The notes: generated by a model from the sequence alone, not told the origin. Positions 16,450 to 24,955 are shown, numbered from the stretch's first letter. The stretch: DNA of 64,000 bases from Polaribacter sp. IC073 (GCF_007997075.1 NZ_VORS01000005.1:62001-126000); one strand, 5' to 3'. Program-made: numbers and translations.

Positions 16450-18903
16450 ATGAAAAAAAACATACTATTCCTATTTGCCTTTTTAACTCAGCTAATTGTA
16501 GCCCAAATACCTTGTTCTGCTGGTTTTACAGGAAATGGAACCAATGATTATATTACAGTTCCAAACACAGATGCTATTAATTTACAAAATACTAGAAATA
16601 GAACTATAGAGTTTTGGTTTAAACCTTCAGACATTGCTACGAGACAGGTTTTATATGAAGAAGGAGCTCAAGTAAATGTCATCCTTTTTTATATTGAAGG
16701 AGGTAGAGCTTATTTAGGAGGGTATAGAAATAATGCAGATAACAATACGAGAAGACGTTTTTTTAGATCTGCAATAGGAGCCATCGCAATAGATAAATGG
16801 ACGCATATTTCTTTTACAATTGAAGATACCGCTTCACCGGATATTACTTTTAAATGGTTTTTAGATGGTACCGAACAAGATTCTCAGGCAGGTTTACAGG
16901 TAAGTAATCATTCGGGTAATATTTCTCTTGGTAGAAATGGAGGTAGTGTAAGATACCCAACTAGTTTGTCAAATGCCAATTGGGGCGGAAGCGGAAGTGG
17001 AACTTATAATGGAACTTTCTCTGGAAATAATGGAGCTGATAATAATTTTGAAGGAAATATTTCTTTATTCAGAATTTGGAATGTTGCAAGAACAGAAACT
17101 CAAATAGATACTAATAAGTCGATATATTTAACAACAGGAACTAGTTTGGTTGCATATCAAGATGGAGATCAAATAAAATATGAAGCAAATGGAGCTGCAG
17201 CTATTGGTGCAACTGCAACTGCAGTAGGAAGTGGAACAACGTATACTTGGAATGGAGGTGCATCTACCAATTTTTCTAACAACGCAAATTGGGCAGGAAC
17301 AGCACCAGTAGTTACAAAAACTCAAACGGTTGTTATCACAAATGGTTCTAATGACCCAGAAATAATTTCAGAAGTTAAAATAGGAAGATTAACCATAAAT
17401 GCTGGTGCCGAATTTACAGTGAAATCTGGCGCAACCTTAAATGTGTTTTACAGGTTAACAAACAACGGAACAATTACAGTTGAAGATGGCGGAGCATTAA
17501 TTTTTAACTCTTGCAGTACTACCATTGCTGGTTCTGGAACCTTCAACATAAAAAGAGTAACACCAACTTATGCAGGCAATGATTTTTATTCTTATTGGAG
17601 TTCTCCTGTAATTACGGCAGATTCTAATATTAGTACCGTTTTTCCTGATGCAGAACTAATTTATAGGTTTGATGCAAATAGTACAAGTTCAGATTGGGGT
17701 TTTCATGGCACTTCAAATTTTAATACAGGAGTTGGTTATGCAATTCAGAATGAAGGTTTAGGCGGGCAGTTAAGAACTTTTAACGGTAAAATTAATGAAG
17801 GTGATGTTTTGGTAAATGTTTTTGCTACATCAAATTTGGTGAGTCCAGATCCTAGTAATGTCTGGTCTACGGAAGGAGATAATTTAGTTGGAAATCCGTA
17901 TGCTTCAGCAATAGATTGGGACTTAATAAGTGCAGATACAGACAATTCTGAGATTGATGGTACGGTTTATTTATGGAACCAAAATACGGCAGAAGTAGGA
18001 GATAATAATGTGTCAGATTATTTACAATACAATGTAACGGGAGGTGTTACTAATACTGCAACGGGTAAGATTGGTTCTGGACAAGGGTTTTTTATTAGAA
18101 CAGCAACTAACAGTGCAATCACCTTTAAAACTACGCATCAAATTGTAGCAAATAATACACAGTTTTATAAAAGCAATCAAACTAAAGCTACTTCCAAAAA
18201 AGAAGGAAGATCTTGGTTTACTTTTAATAAAGGAAATAAAACAAATACAATGTTGGTTGGTTTTTTAAAAGGAGCTACCAATAGATATGACAGGTTGTAT
18301 GATGCACCTTTTGACATCAATCAAACTTCTTTAGGTTTTTACACGTTGGTAAGAGGAAATAAAAAAGCGTCTATACAAGGCTTGCCAAAATTAAGAAGCC
18401 CCAAGAAAGTAGTAAAAGTAGGTTTTATTGTTGATCAGGTAGGTGAGTATTCAATTGGTATTCAAGATGAGTCTATAAATGAAGATTATTATATTTATTT
18501 AAGAGATACAAAAGCTAAGAAAACGGTAGATTTAAAACAAAGAGAGTATACTTTTAATATTGATACTATTGGAGAAAATAAGACAAGATTCAAAATTATT
18601 TATACCAAAAAGAAGCGAAGAGCTACACAAAAAACGGGTAAAGAGTCTTTACTTGTCGAAGAAATAGATTCTAAAGATTTTACAGTTTATATAGACGGAG
18701 CCAAAGAATTAATAGTAGCCTATGATTTTGATGTAGATACTATTAAAGAAGTTACTTTATATACGATTCAAGGAAGAAAAGTAAAAACGTTTTTAGGTAA
18801 GGAAACAAAGAATGTTTCTAATTTAAAAACAGGAATTTACATCGTAAGCACTACTTTAATAAATAATACTAGTTTGACAAAAAAAATACTGATTGCGAAT
18901 TAG
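16450..18903 (+). CDS. LamG-domain surface protein with T9SS sorting signal, function unknown
   Basis: The 817-residue product has a signal peptide (cleaved near residue 19). A LamG/concanavalin A-like domain at about 25-225 shows the hallmark ends RTIEFWFKP and GNISLFRIWNVARTETQI. A segment starting TYTWNGGASTNFSNNANW follows, of a type seen in many Bacteroidota cell-surface proteins. A type A T9SS domain (LKTGIYIVSTTL...KKILIAN) ends it. It should be exported and anchored at the surface, perhaps as an adhesin or glycan binder. No catalytic motif was recognised. Confidence 0.8.
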   Translation: MKKNILFLFAFLTQLIVAQIPCSAGFTGNGTNDYITVPNTDAINLQNTRNRTIEFWFKPSDIATRQVLYEEGAQVNVILFYIEGGRAYLGGYRNNADNNTRRRFFRSAIGAIAIDKWTHISFTIEDTASPDITFKWFLDGTEQDSQAGLQVSNHSGNISLGRNGGSVRYPTSLSNANWGGSGSGTYNGTFSGNNGADNNFEGNISLFRIWNVARTETQIDTNKSIYLTTGTSLVAYQDGDQIKYEANGAAAIGATATAVGSGTTYTWNGGASTNFSNNANWAGTAPVVTKTQTVVITNGSNDPEIISEVKIGRLTINAGAEFTVKSGATLNVFYRLTNNGTITVEDGGALIFNSCSTTIAGSGTFNIKRVTPTYAGNDFYSYWSSPVITADSNISTVFPDAELIYRFDANSTSSDWGFHGTSNFNTGVGYAIQNEGLGGQLRTFNGKINEGDVLVNVFATSNLVSPDPSNVWSTEGDNLVGNPYASAIDWDLISADTDNSEIDGTVYLWNQNTAEVGDNNVSDYLQYNVTGGVTNTATGKIGSGQGFFIRTATNSAITFKTTHQIVANNTQFYKSNQTKATSKKEGRSWFTFNKGNKTNTMLVGFLKGATNRYDRLYDAPFDINQTSLGFYTLVRGNKKASIQGLPKLRSPKKVVKVGFIVDQVGEYSIGIQDESINEDYYIYLRDTKAKKTVDLKQREYTFNIDTIGENKTRFKIIYTKKKRRATQKTGKESLLVEEIDSKDFTVYIDGAKELIVAYDFDVDTIKEVTLYTIQGRKVKTFLGKETKNVSNLKTGIYIVSTTLINNTSLTKKILIAN

Positions 18904-18917
18904 CAACCAGTATTTTT
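18882..18917. terminator. Bidirectional terminator between LamG gene and purE
   Basis: AAAAATACTGATTGC (18882-18896) pairs with GCAACCAGTATTTTT (18903-18917), with one mismatch and a 6-nt loop. A tracts and T tracts flank it on both sides. The stop codon of the LamG gene lies in the loop, so the hairpin serves both convergent units. Confidence 0.75.
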
Positions 18918-18925
18918 CATTGTTT

Positions 18926-19405
18926 TTATTTTCGAACTCTTTCCGAAGCTTGTTCAACTTTTAACTTTAATTCTTCTTTGTAAGCGATAATTCTATTTAA
19001 AATAAGTTCATCTGAAGCACCAATTATTTGAGCCGCTAAAATACCTGCATTTTTTGCACCATCTAAAGCAACGGTAGCAACAGGAACGCCTCCAGGCATT
19101 TGTAAAATAGATAAAATAGAATCCCAACCATCAATAGAGTTTCTGCTTTTTACAGGAACACCAATTATTGGCAACGGACTCATGGATGCTACCATTCCTG
19201 GTAAATGAGCTGCCCCACCTGCACCAGCAATAATTACTTTGATACCTCTTTTGTGTGCATTTTTAGAATACTCAACTAATTTTTCTGGAGTCCTATGAGC
19301 AGAAACAATATCTACTTCTATTGCAATATTAAAACTTTCTAAAATATCTATTGCTTCTTGCATTATTGGAAGATCAGAATCACTTCCCATTATTATTCCT
19401 ACCAT
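18926..19405 (-). CDS. purE: N5-carboxyaminoimidazole ribonucleotide mutase
   Basis: PurE converts N5-CAIR to CAIR in de novo purine synthesis. The 159-residue sequence has the diagnostic MGSDSDLPIM near the N-terminus, SAHRTPEKL around residue 40 and AGAGGAAHLPGM in the middle, all around the active site. Class I length is normal. It starts 2 nt after the purK stop, so purK-purE form an operon and the product of PurK passes directly to PurE. Confidence 0.96.
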   Translation of the reverse strand: MVGIIMGSDSDLPIMQEAIDILESFNIAIEVDIVSAHRTPEKLVEYSKNAHKRGIKVIIAGAGGAAHLPGMVASMSPLPIIGVPVKSRNSIDGWDSILSILQMPGGVPVATVALDGAKNAGILAAQIIGASDELILNRIIAYKEELKLKVEQASERVRK

Positions 19406-19407
19406 AG

Positions 19408-20565
19408 TTATTTACTTATCACTCTAATTGTTTCTTTTACTTTTTGTGCAATTTCTCTTGCGATATCAATATCTGAATTTACAATAGTAACATGTCCCAT
19501 TTTACGAAATGGTCTTGTTTCTTTCTTTCCGTAAATATGTGGTGTAACGCCATCAATCTTTAAAATTTCTTCTATATTCTGATAAATTACATGACCAGAA
19601 AAATGGTCTTCACCAACTAAATTCACCATAATTCCGGCAACCTTGCTGTCTGTATTTCCTAAAGGAAGATTTAAAATGCTTCTTAAATGTTGCTCAAATT
19701 GATTGGTGTAACTCGCTTCTATAGAATAATGACCAGAATTGTGTGGTCTTGGAGCCACTTCATTTACTAAAATTTTATCATCTTCTGTCTGAAACATTTC
19801 AACGGCTAACAAACCGACAAAGTCTAAATCGCTTACTACTTTTAAAGCAACTTCTCTTGCTTTTTCTGCAACCTTAGAATCTATTCTTGCAGGACAAATT
19901 ACATATTCAACTTGATTTGCTTCTGGGTGAAACTCCATTTCTACAACAGGATATGTTTTTACTTCACCAGCCGCATTTCTTGCAACAATTACAGCCAATT
20001 CATTTTTAAAAGGAATTAGTTTTTCTGTAATACATTCTACATTTGGTAAAGCTTCTAAATCTTGAATATTCCGAACAATCTTTACACCATTACCATCATA
20101 ACCAAAACGTGCAGCTTTCCAGACAAAAGGGAAGTCGATAATATTATTTTCGTAAGAATGTTTTAATTCTTCTAAATAGGCATAGTGAGAAAAATCTGCT
20201 GTAGCAATTTGATGATCTACATAGAAATTTTTCTGTCTTGCTTTACTTTGAATAATTCGTAAATCTTTTGGCTTCGGATAAATAGTCAACCCTTCGTCTT
20301 CCAATTTATCTAGCGCGTCTAAATTTACATTTTCTATTTCTATAGTAAGTAAATCAACGGTTTTTCCGAAGTTATAAACGGTTTTATAATCTAATAAATC
20401 TCCAACTACAAAAGTGTTGCAAATTTCTGCACAAGGTGCATTTTTATTGCTTTCTAAAATAGAAGTGTGAATGTCGAATTTCTGTGTTTCTGCTAAAAGC
20501 ATTCGTCCTAATTGACCACCGCCAAGAACGCCTAATTTAAAATCTGAAGAATAATAGTTTTTCAC
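19408..20565 (-). CDS. purK: 5-(carboxyamino)imidazole ribonucleotide synthase
   Basis: PurK uses ATP and bicarbonate to carboxylate AIR to N5-CAIR. The 385-residue ATP-grasp protein starts with LGVLGGGQLGRMLLAE and carries FPFVWKAARFGYDGNGVKIV (ATP lid) and VNEVAPRPHNSGHYSIEA near residue 260, the classical PurK signature. It is the first gene of purKE and is divergent from nothing close: the next gene upstream (the Rieske-like lipoprotein) is on the same strand 58 nt away and could share its transcript. Confidence 0.96.
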   Translation of the reverse strand: MKNYYSSDFKLGVLGGGQLGRMLLAETQKFDIHTSILESNKNAPCAEICNTFVVGDLLDYKTVYNFGKTVDLLTIEIENVNLDALDKLEDEGLTIYPKPKDLRIIQSKARQKNFYVDHQIATADFSHYAYLEELKHSYENNIIDFPFVWKAARFGYDGNGVKIVRNIQDLEALPNVECITEKLIPFKNELAVIVARNAAGEVKTYPVVEMEFHPEANQVEYVICPARIDSKVAEKAREVALKVVSDLDFVGLLAVEMFQTEDDKILVNEVAPRPHNSGHYSIEASYTNQFEQHLRSILNLPLGNTDSKVAGIMVNLVGEDHFSGHVIYQNIEEILKIDGVTPHIYGKKETRPFRKMGHVTIVNSDIDIAREIAQKVKETIRVISK

Positions 20566-20623
20566 CTTAAAAGTTGTTGTGTTTCAGCAAAAATACACAA
20601 CTCAATTTAACTAATCTAAAAAA

Positions 20624-21040
20624 TTAATTTCTTATTTGAATTGCACCGGTTCCTACTGGGCTTATAGAATACATTAGCATACTACAACCTTCCTCTCCAA
20701 TTAATCTACCACCTTCTAAATAATTGTATTTTTTATTATCACATGGGCATATAATAGTAGGCAAATTAGAAATATCTAAAGGAGATTTACATGTTCTACT
20801 TGGGCACTCTAAATCAAAAGCGATATAATCAGAAGATCTATTTCTAATTATATGAATTAATCTACCGTCGATTCTACTTGTTAAACTTCCTCCATTTACA
20901 ATCAATTTTTGATAAATTGGAAGTCTAAATTCAATTAACTCTGAAACATATATCCCTCTAAAACAATCATTAATTCTTGTATTGTCTTCACAAGACAATA
21001 AAGTTGCAAGTAAAATACAAATTAGTGCTTTTTTAAACAT
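20624..21040 (-). CDS. Rieske-fold-like lipoprotein lacking the His ligands
   Basis: The 138-residue product has a lipobox (LLSC, Cys17). Its second half follows the layout of a Rieske [2Fe-2S] domain: a first loop FDLECPSRTC, a second loop ICPCDNKKYNYLEGG, then a tail LMYSISPVG like the final strand of Rieske proteins. In true Rieske proteins the loops read CPH and CPCHG, but here both histidines are replaced (Ser and Asp), so a normal cluster cannot form. It is divergent from greA. The role is unknown; it may be a structural or thiol/metal-binding derivative. Confidence 0.65.
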   Translation of the reverse strand: MFKKALICILLATLLSCEDNTRINDCFRGIYVSELIEFRLPIYQKLIVNGGSLTSRIDGRLIHIIRNRSSDYIAFDLECPSRTCKSPLDISNLPTIICPCDNKKYNYLEGGRLIGEEGCSMLMYSISPVGTGAIQIRN

Positions 21041-21089
21041 AAAAATATTTTTGTTATTTTAATAACGATGGCAAGTTACAAATATTTTG

Positions 21090-21097
21090 TATATTTG
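21090..21097 (+). promoter_or_regulatory. -7 promoter element TATATTTG for greA
   Basis: TATATTTG is a perfect TAnnTTTG match and lies 52 nt before the greA ATG at 21149. It falls inside the upstream in-frame extension of greA, which supports the later start codon. Confidence 0.55.
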
Positions 21098-21148
21098 TAT
21101 AACAATCTCATTCCTGAAAGGGCAATGGGATTTTTAAATTTAGACAAG

Positions 21149-21625
21149 ATGAGTGAAATATCATATTATTCTGCTGAAGGCTTAAAGAAGCTACGGGAAG
21201 AATTGGTTCAATTAGAACAAGTAGAAAGGCCAAGAGTAACTACAGAAATTGCAGATGCAAGAGATAAAGGCGATTTAAGTGAAAATGCAGAATATCATGC
21301 AGCAAAAGAAGAACAATCTCACTTAGAGTTTAAAATAGCGAAGTTAAAGAATGTAATTTCTGGTGCACGTATTTTAGATGAATCGCAGTTAGATACAACA
21401 AAAGTTTTAATACATTCTAGTGTGGTCATTAAAAATGCCACCAACGGAATGGAGTTTAAATACAGATTGGTTGCAGACTCTGAAACTGATGTTAGAAATG
21501 GTAAATTGTCTGTAAACTCGCCAATTGGTAAGGGTTTATTAGGTAAGGAAGTGGGTGATGTTGCAGAAATTAAGGTGCCTAGTGGAGTTATGAAGTTTGA
21601 GGTAATGAATATTTCTAGAGAGTAA
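21149..21625 (+). CDS. greA: Transcription elongation factor GreA
   Basis: GreA stimulates RNA polymerase to cleave backtracked transcripts. The sequence MSEISYYSAEGLKKLREEL starts the N-terminal coiled coil. It is followed by the acidic tip region ARDKGDLSENAEYHAAKEEQ and the C-terminal FKBP-like domain with SPIGKGLLGKEVGD. I chose the ATG at 21149 (158 residues, the usual family length) over an in-frame upstream start at 21068, which would add 27 non-homologous residues and lies upstream of the probable promoter. Confidence 0.95.
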   Translation: MSEISYYSAEGLKKLREELVQLEQVERPRVTTEIADARDKGDLSENAEYHAAKEEQSHLEFKIAKLKNVISGARILDESQLDTTKVLIHSSVVIKNATNGMEFKYRLVADSETDVRNGKLSVNSPIGKGLLGKEVGDVAEIKVPSGVMKFEVMNISRE

Positions 21626-21656
21626 AGAAAAATAATAATACTAATTAATATTTATA

Positions 21657-21696
21657 AATTCGGGTTTTGACATGGTCAGGATCCGAATTCTTTTTT
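21657..21696 (+). terminator. Rho-independent terminator after greA
   Basis: AATTCGG (21657-21663) pairs with CCGAATT (21683-21689), with a further inner TGAC/GTCA stem, and is followed by CTTTTTT. This gives an intrinsic terminator about 30 nt after the greA stop. Confidence 0.7.
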
Positions 21697-21744
21697 ATAT
21701 TTACTTTCGTTTGTTTGGCCGAGTGCAATCAAGACCTAATTTAT

Positions 21745-21770
21745 GCACCGCTCGATTGCAATCGAGGTGC
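21745..21770. repeat. Palindrome GCACC-CTCGATTGCAATCGAG-GTGC
   Basis: CTCGATTGCAATCGAG (21751-21766) is a perfect 16-bp palindrome, extended by GCACC on the left and GGTGC on the right with one unpaired base. A related half-site, GTGCAATCAAG, lies just upstream at 21723-21733. It is immediately before the HIT gene and has no T tail, so it is more like a protein-binding site or a small repeat than a terminator. Confidence 0.5.
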
Positions 21771-21786
21771 TACTTAAAATAAAGTT

Positions 21787-22173
21787 ATGAGCATATTTAC
21801 AAAAATAATTACAGGAGAAATACCAAGTTATAAAATAGCTGAAAATGAAAATTTTATTGCTTTTTTAGATATTAATCCGAATGCAAAAGGACACACATTA
21901 GTGGTTCCTAAAAAAGAAGAAAACAAGTTGTTCGATTTGTCTAGAGATGCATATAAAGACTTAATGGATTTTTCTTACACCGTTGCAAAAGCATTGGAAA
22001 AAGCAGTTCCTTGTAAAAGAGTAGGAATGAGTGTAATTGGTTTAGAAGTACCTCATGTACATGTGCATTTAATTCCGTTAAATAAGATGGCAGATATTCA
22101 GTTTGCTAAAAAAGTGAAATTGACAAATGAGGAGTTTGTGGCTTTGGCTCAAAGCATTGCTGCCGAGTTTTAG
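21787..22173 (+). CDS. HIT-family nucleotide-binding protein
   Basis: The 128-residue HIT protein carries the histidine triad VPHVHVHLIPL near residue 96 and the N-terminal MSIFTKIITGEIPSYKIAEN common to Hint-type hydrolases. Such proteins hydrolyse nucleoside phosphoramidates or related nucleotide conjugates in the cytoplasm. It is separated from greA by a terminator, so it is probably transcribed alone. The substrate cannot be deduced. Confidence 0.92.
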   Translation: MSIFTKIITGEIPSYKIAENENFIAFLDINPNAKGHTLVVPKKEENKLFDLSRDAYKDLMDFSYTVAKALEKAVPCKRVGMSVIGLEVPHVHVHLIPLNKMADIQFAKKVKLTNEEFVALAQSIAAEF

Positions 22174-22221
22174 TTTGCTGATCTTTTTTTTCGCTAACGT
22201 TGAAATTAAAAGAAATGAGAC

Positions 22222-22262
22222 TGTCATTTCGAAATGAGCATTTTTAAGCGATTGAGAAACTT
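22222..22262 (+). repeat. Dispersed repeat, copy A
   Basis: The element has two conserved blocks: TGTCATTTCGAAATGAGC (22222-22239, containing the palindrome CATTTCGAAATG) and GCGATTGAGAAA (22248-22259), separated by 8 nt. A second copy lies on the opposite strand at 56583-56620 with the same spacing. Both copies are intergenic. Confidence 0.7.
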
Positions 22263-22338
22263 CAATTCATTATTATGAACAAACTTGCTAAGGATTGCTA
22301 TGTTTAGATAAGAACACTAATGAGTTGGCAAACAAGTC

Positions 22339-22415
22339 TAGCCCTGATTGAAGCATTTGTTTGAGCTCTTTTTTATCTTTTTAAATAAAAAAAGCGAGTG
22401 CGGAAAGCAGGAAAT
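22339..22415 (+). ncRNA. Possible structured intergenic element (AGCCCTGATTGAAGC ... GCGGAAAGCAGGA)
   Basis: AGCCCTGATTGAAGC (22339-22353) is followed by an AT-rich hairpin (GAGCTCTTTTTTAT against ATAAAAAAAGCGAG) and then by GTGCGGAAAGCAGGA. From memory, elements with these two conserved ends recur between genes in Flavobacteriaceae. It fills the space between the convergent HIT and histidine kinase genes, so it may also act as a terminator. Whether it is a functional RNA is unknown. Confidence 0.4.
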
Positions 22416-22420
22416 AGCTT

Positions 22421-23575
22421 CTAAAACGACACTTTATCTAAGACTATTTCAAAAGTAGTTCCTTTACTGATTTCAGATCTTTGTACAGCTATTTTTCCTT
22501 TGTGGTAATCTTCTACAATCCGTTTAGAGAGCGATAAGCCTAAGCCCCAACCACGTTTTTTTGTAGTAAAACCGGGTTTAAAAATCTGCTTATATAATTT
22601 TTTTGGTATTCCTTTTCCGGTATCAGAAACCGTTATTTTTACTTTTTTTGGTGTATTTTCTATTCTTAAATTTAAAGAACCTTCTCTTTGCATTGCATCA
22701 ATGGCATTTTTAATGAGGTTTTCTATAACCCAACCAAATAATTCTGTGTTAAGGTTGGTTAGAATTTCTTTGTCTGAAGTTGTAAAGTAAAACGTGATTT
22801 GTTTAGAACTTCTCGATTCTAAATAATCGAATGCTTGTTTTGTAATGGCAACAATATTCTCTTCTTTTAATTCTGGTTTAGAACCTATTTTAGAAAATCG
22901 ATTGGCAATGGTGTTTAGTCTAGTAACGTCTTTTTCTATTTCTTCTATATATTTATCGTCTATTTTTTCCATTTTTAAAATGGCAATCCAACCTAAAAGA
23001 GAAGACAAAGGTGTGCCAATTTGATGCGCCGTTTCTTTTGCCATACCGGTCCATAATTTATTAGTTTCGGCAACTTTATTAGAATTATAGAATAAGTAAA
23101 TAACGCTTAGAAAAAGAAATAAAATTAAAATTAAGGCAATGGGATAATAGGTAAGTCTGTTTAATAAATCTGAGTTTCTGTAATAAATATATTGCTTATT
23201 TTTTCCTTTGTAACTAATTTCTATGGGTGCGTTTTCTGTTTTCATGAGCTCTAATTGCTCTTTTACATAGTTAGCGTTTAAAGATTTAACGGGGTCTAAG
23301 TTTTGAAAGGAATCAATATTTCCTTCTCCATCAACCAAAATTAAAGGAATACTTTTGTTGGTTGTAATAATTTTATCTTGTAAGGTAATGTCGGAATTTA
23401 AGTCTGCATTTGCCAATTCTTTTTGAGCAATTCCTAAAATTTCCATTTTTACCCTTTCTTCATTTTTAAATTTTTGAAAAAACATATAAGTGTTCCATAA
23501 GATTAGAGAAACAATAATCAAAGAAACTAAAATGGCAATTCTTTTAAATAGAAGTGTGTTGGTTAGAAAATTCAT
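22421..23575 (-). CDS. Sensor histidine kinase, orphan
   Basis: The 384-residue protein has two transmembrane segments (about 10-30 and 142-165) flanking a periplasmic sensor region. The dimerisation helix has the phospho-acceptor His in AKETAHQIGTPLSSLLGWI, the variant H-box common in Bacteroidota. The ATPase domain has the N box ENLIKNAIDAM, the G1 box DTGKGIP and the G2 box GWGLGLSLSKRIVEDYH. No response regulator is adjacent, so the partner is elsewhere. The signal is unknown. The gene runs convergent to the HIT gene. Confidence 0.9.
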   Translation of the reverse strand: MNFLTNTLLFKRIAILVSLIIVSLILWNTYMFFQKFKNEERVKMEILGIAQKELANADLNSDITLQDKIITTNKSIPLILVDGEGNIDSFQNLDPVKSLNANYVKEQLELMKTENAPIEISYKGKNKQYIYYRNSDLLNRLTYYPIALILILFLFLSVIYLFYNSNKVAETNKLWTGMAKETAHQIGTPLSSLLGWIAILKMEKIDDKYIEEIEKDVTRLNTIANRFSKIGSKPELKEENIVAITKQAFDYLESRSSKQITFYFTTSDKEILTNLNTELFGWVIENLIKNAIDAMQREGSLNLRIENTPKKVKITVSDTGKGIPKKLYKQIFKPGFTTKKRGWGLGLSLSKRIVEDYHKGKIAVQRSEISKGTTFEIVLDKVSF

Positions 23576-23652
23576 GAAAACAAATATAATGGTTTCCCTT
23601 TATAACTCATTTGTGATTTTGATAGTATCTTTACAAGATAAAATATTTTAGA

Positions 23653-24513
23653 ATGCTTACAATAGATCCAAAAGAAATTTCTACGCAACAATTACACGGT
23701 TATTTATTAGGTGCTGTTGCGCCAAGACCCATTGCGTTTGCAAGTACAATTGATGCAGATGGGAATCCGAATTTATCGCCTTTTAGTTTTTTTAACGTGT
23801 TTGGCGCGAATCCGCCAATTATGATATTTTCTCCCGCAAGAAGAGTGCGAGACAATACTACAAAACACACTTTAGAAAATGCTTTGGCAACCAAAGAAGT
23901 GGTTATAAATGTGGTGAATTATGCGATTGTACAACAAATGTCTTTAAGTTCTACAGAATATCCAGCAGGTGTAAATGAGTTTGAAAAAGCAGGCTTTACC
24001 ATGCTACCGTCCGATAAAATAAAGCCATTTAGAGTTGCAGAATCTCCGGTACAATTTGAATGTAAGGTAAAGGATGTTATTTTTACTGGTGATGAAGGTG
24101 GAGCGGGAAATTTAATTGTTTGTGAAGTTGTAAAAATTCATATTTCTGAAGACGTTTTAGATGAAAAAGGCGGCATCGATCAATATAAAATAGATTTAGT
24201 AGCAAGAGCAGGAGGAAGTTATTATTCGAGAGCAAGGGATGGCTTTTTTGAAATTCCGAAACCAATTGCCAATTTGGGTCTTGGTGTAGATGCAATTTCG
24301 GCAACAATTAGAAATAGTACTATTTTAACAGGAAATAATTTAGGCATGTTGGGTAATGTAGCACAACTGCCAACAGAAGAAACTGTTAATAACTTTGCAA
24401 AAGAACATCCGCAATTTATTGGGTTAGAAACCACAAAAAAACATACATTTGCGCAAGAGTATTTAAAAAAGAATGATGTAGAAAGTGCTTGGAAAGTGCT
24501 TTTAATTAAATAG
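23653..24513 (+). CDS. Flavin reductase-like FMN-binding protein
   Basis: The 286-residue product has the flavin-reductase-like split-barrel fold (DIM6/NTAB group). The evidence is GYLLGAVAPRPIAFASTIDADGNPNLSPFSFFNVFGANPP at the N-terminus and FECKVKDV...GNLIVCEVVKIHI in the second half. These proteins bind FMN and reduce flavins or act as oxidoreductases; the substrate is not known. It sits 13 nt upstream of the DUF3127 gene, so the two form a small operon. Confidence 0.85.
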   Translation: MLTIDPKEISTQQLHGYLLGAVAPRPIAFASTIDADGNPNLSPFSFFNVFGANPPIMIFSPARRVRDNTTKHTLENALATKEVVINVVNYAIVQQMSLSSTEYPAGVNEFEKAGFTMLPSDKIKPFRVAESPVQFECKVKDVIFTGDEGGAGNLIVCEVVKIHISEDVLDEKGGIDQYKIDLVARAGGSYYSRARDGFFEIPKPIANLGLGVDAISATIRNSTILTGNNLGMLGNVAQLPTEETVNNFAKEHPQFIGLETTKKHTFAQEYLKKNDVESAWKVLLIK

Positions 24514-24526
24514 TTAAGATTATATT

Positions 24527-24898
24527 ATGGAAGTTATTGGTAAAGTAAAGTTAATTGGAGAGGTACAAAGTTTTGGAGCTAACGGTTTTAGAAAAAGAGA
24601 ATTAGTTGTTACAACAGATGACCAATATCCACAAATGATTATGATAGAATTTGTGCAGGATAAATGTGATTTGTTAAACAATTATGCTGTTGGACAAGAT
24701 GTAAAAGTTTCTATTAATTTAAGAGGTAGAGAATGGATTAATCCACAAGGGGAAGCAAAATACTTTAACTCTGTACAAGGTTGGAGAGTAGAAAATGTAT
24801 CTCAAACAGGAGCTCAAAACGAGAACTTGCCTCCAGTAGATCAATTTCAGCCAGCATCTAATGTTTCTAATGAAGAACCAGACGATTTACCTTTCTAG
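24527..24898 (+). CDS. DUF3127 domain protein (OB-fold-like)
   Basis: This 123-residue protein starts MEVIGKVKLIGEVQSFGANGF, then REWINPQGEAKYFNSVQGWRVE, which define DUF3127. The ending EEPDDLPF closely resembles the acidic C-terminal tail of single-stranded DNA-binding proteins, so an OB-fold nucleic-acid-binding role with SSB-type protein contacts is plausible but unproven. A strong terminator follows. Confidence 0.8.
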   Translation: MEVIGKVKLIGEVQSFGANGFRKRELVVTTDDQYPQMIMIEFVQDKCDLLNNYAVGQDVKVSINLRGREWINPQGEAKYFNSVQGWRVENVSQTGAQNENLPPVDQFQPASNVSNEEPDDLPF

Positions 24899-24920
24899 AA
24901 AGTAAAGATATTTAGATAAA

Positions 24921-24955
24921 AAAAGAGTGCAATTTTAAAAATTGCACTCTTTTTT
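24921..24955 (+). terminator. Strong terminator after DUF3127 gene
   Basis: GAGTGCAATTT (24925-24935) pairs perfectly with AAATTGCACTC (24939-24949) around a 3-nt loop. Flanking A and T runs lengthen the stem and give the T tail. Confidence 0.88.
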
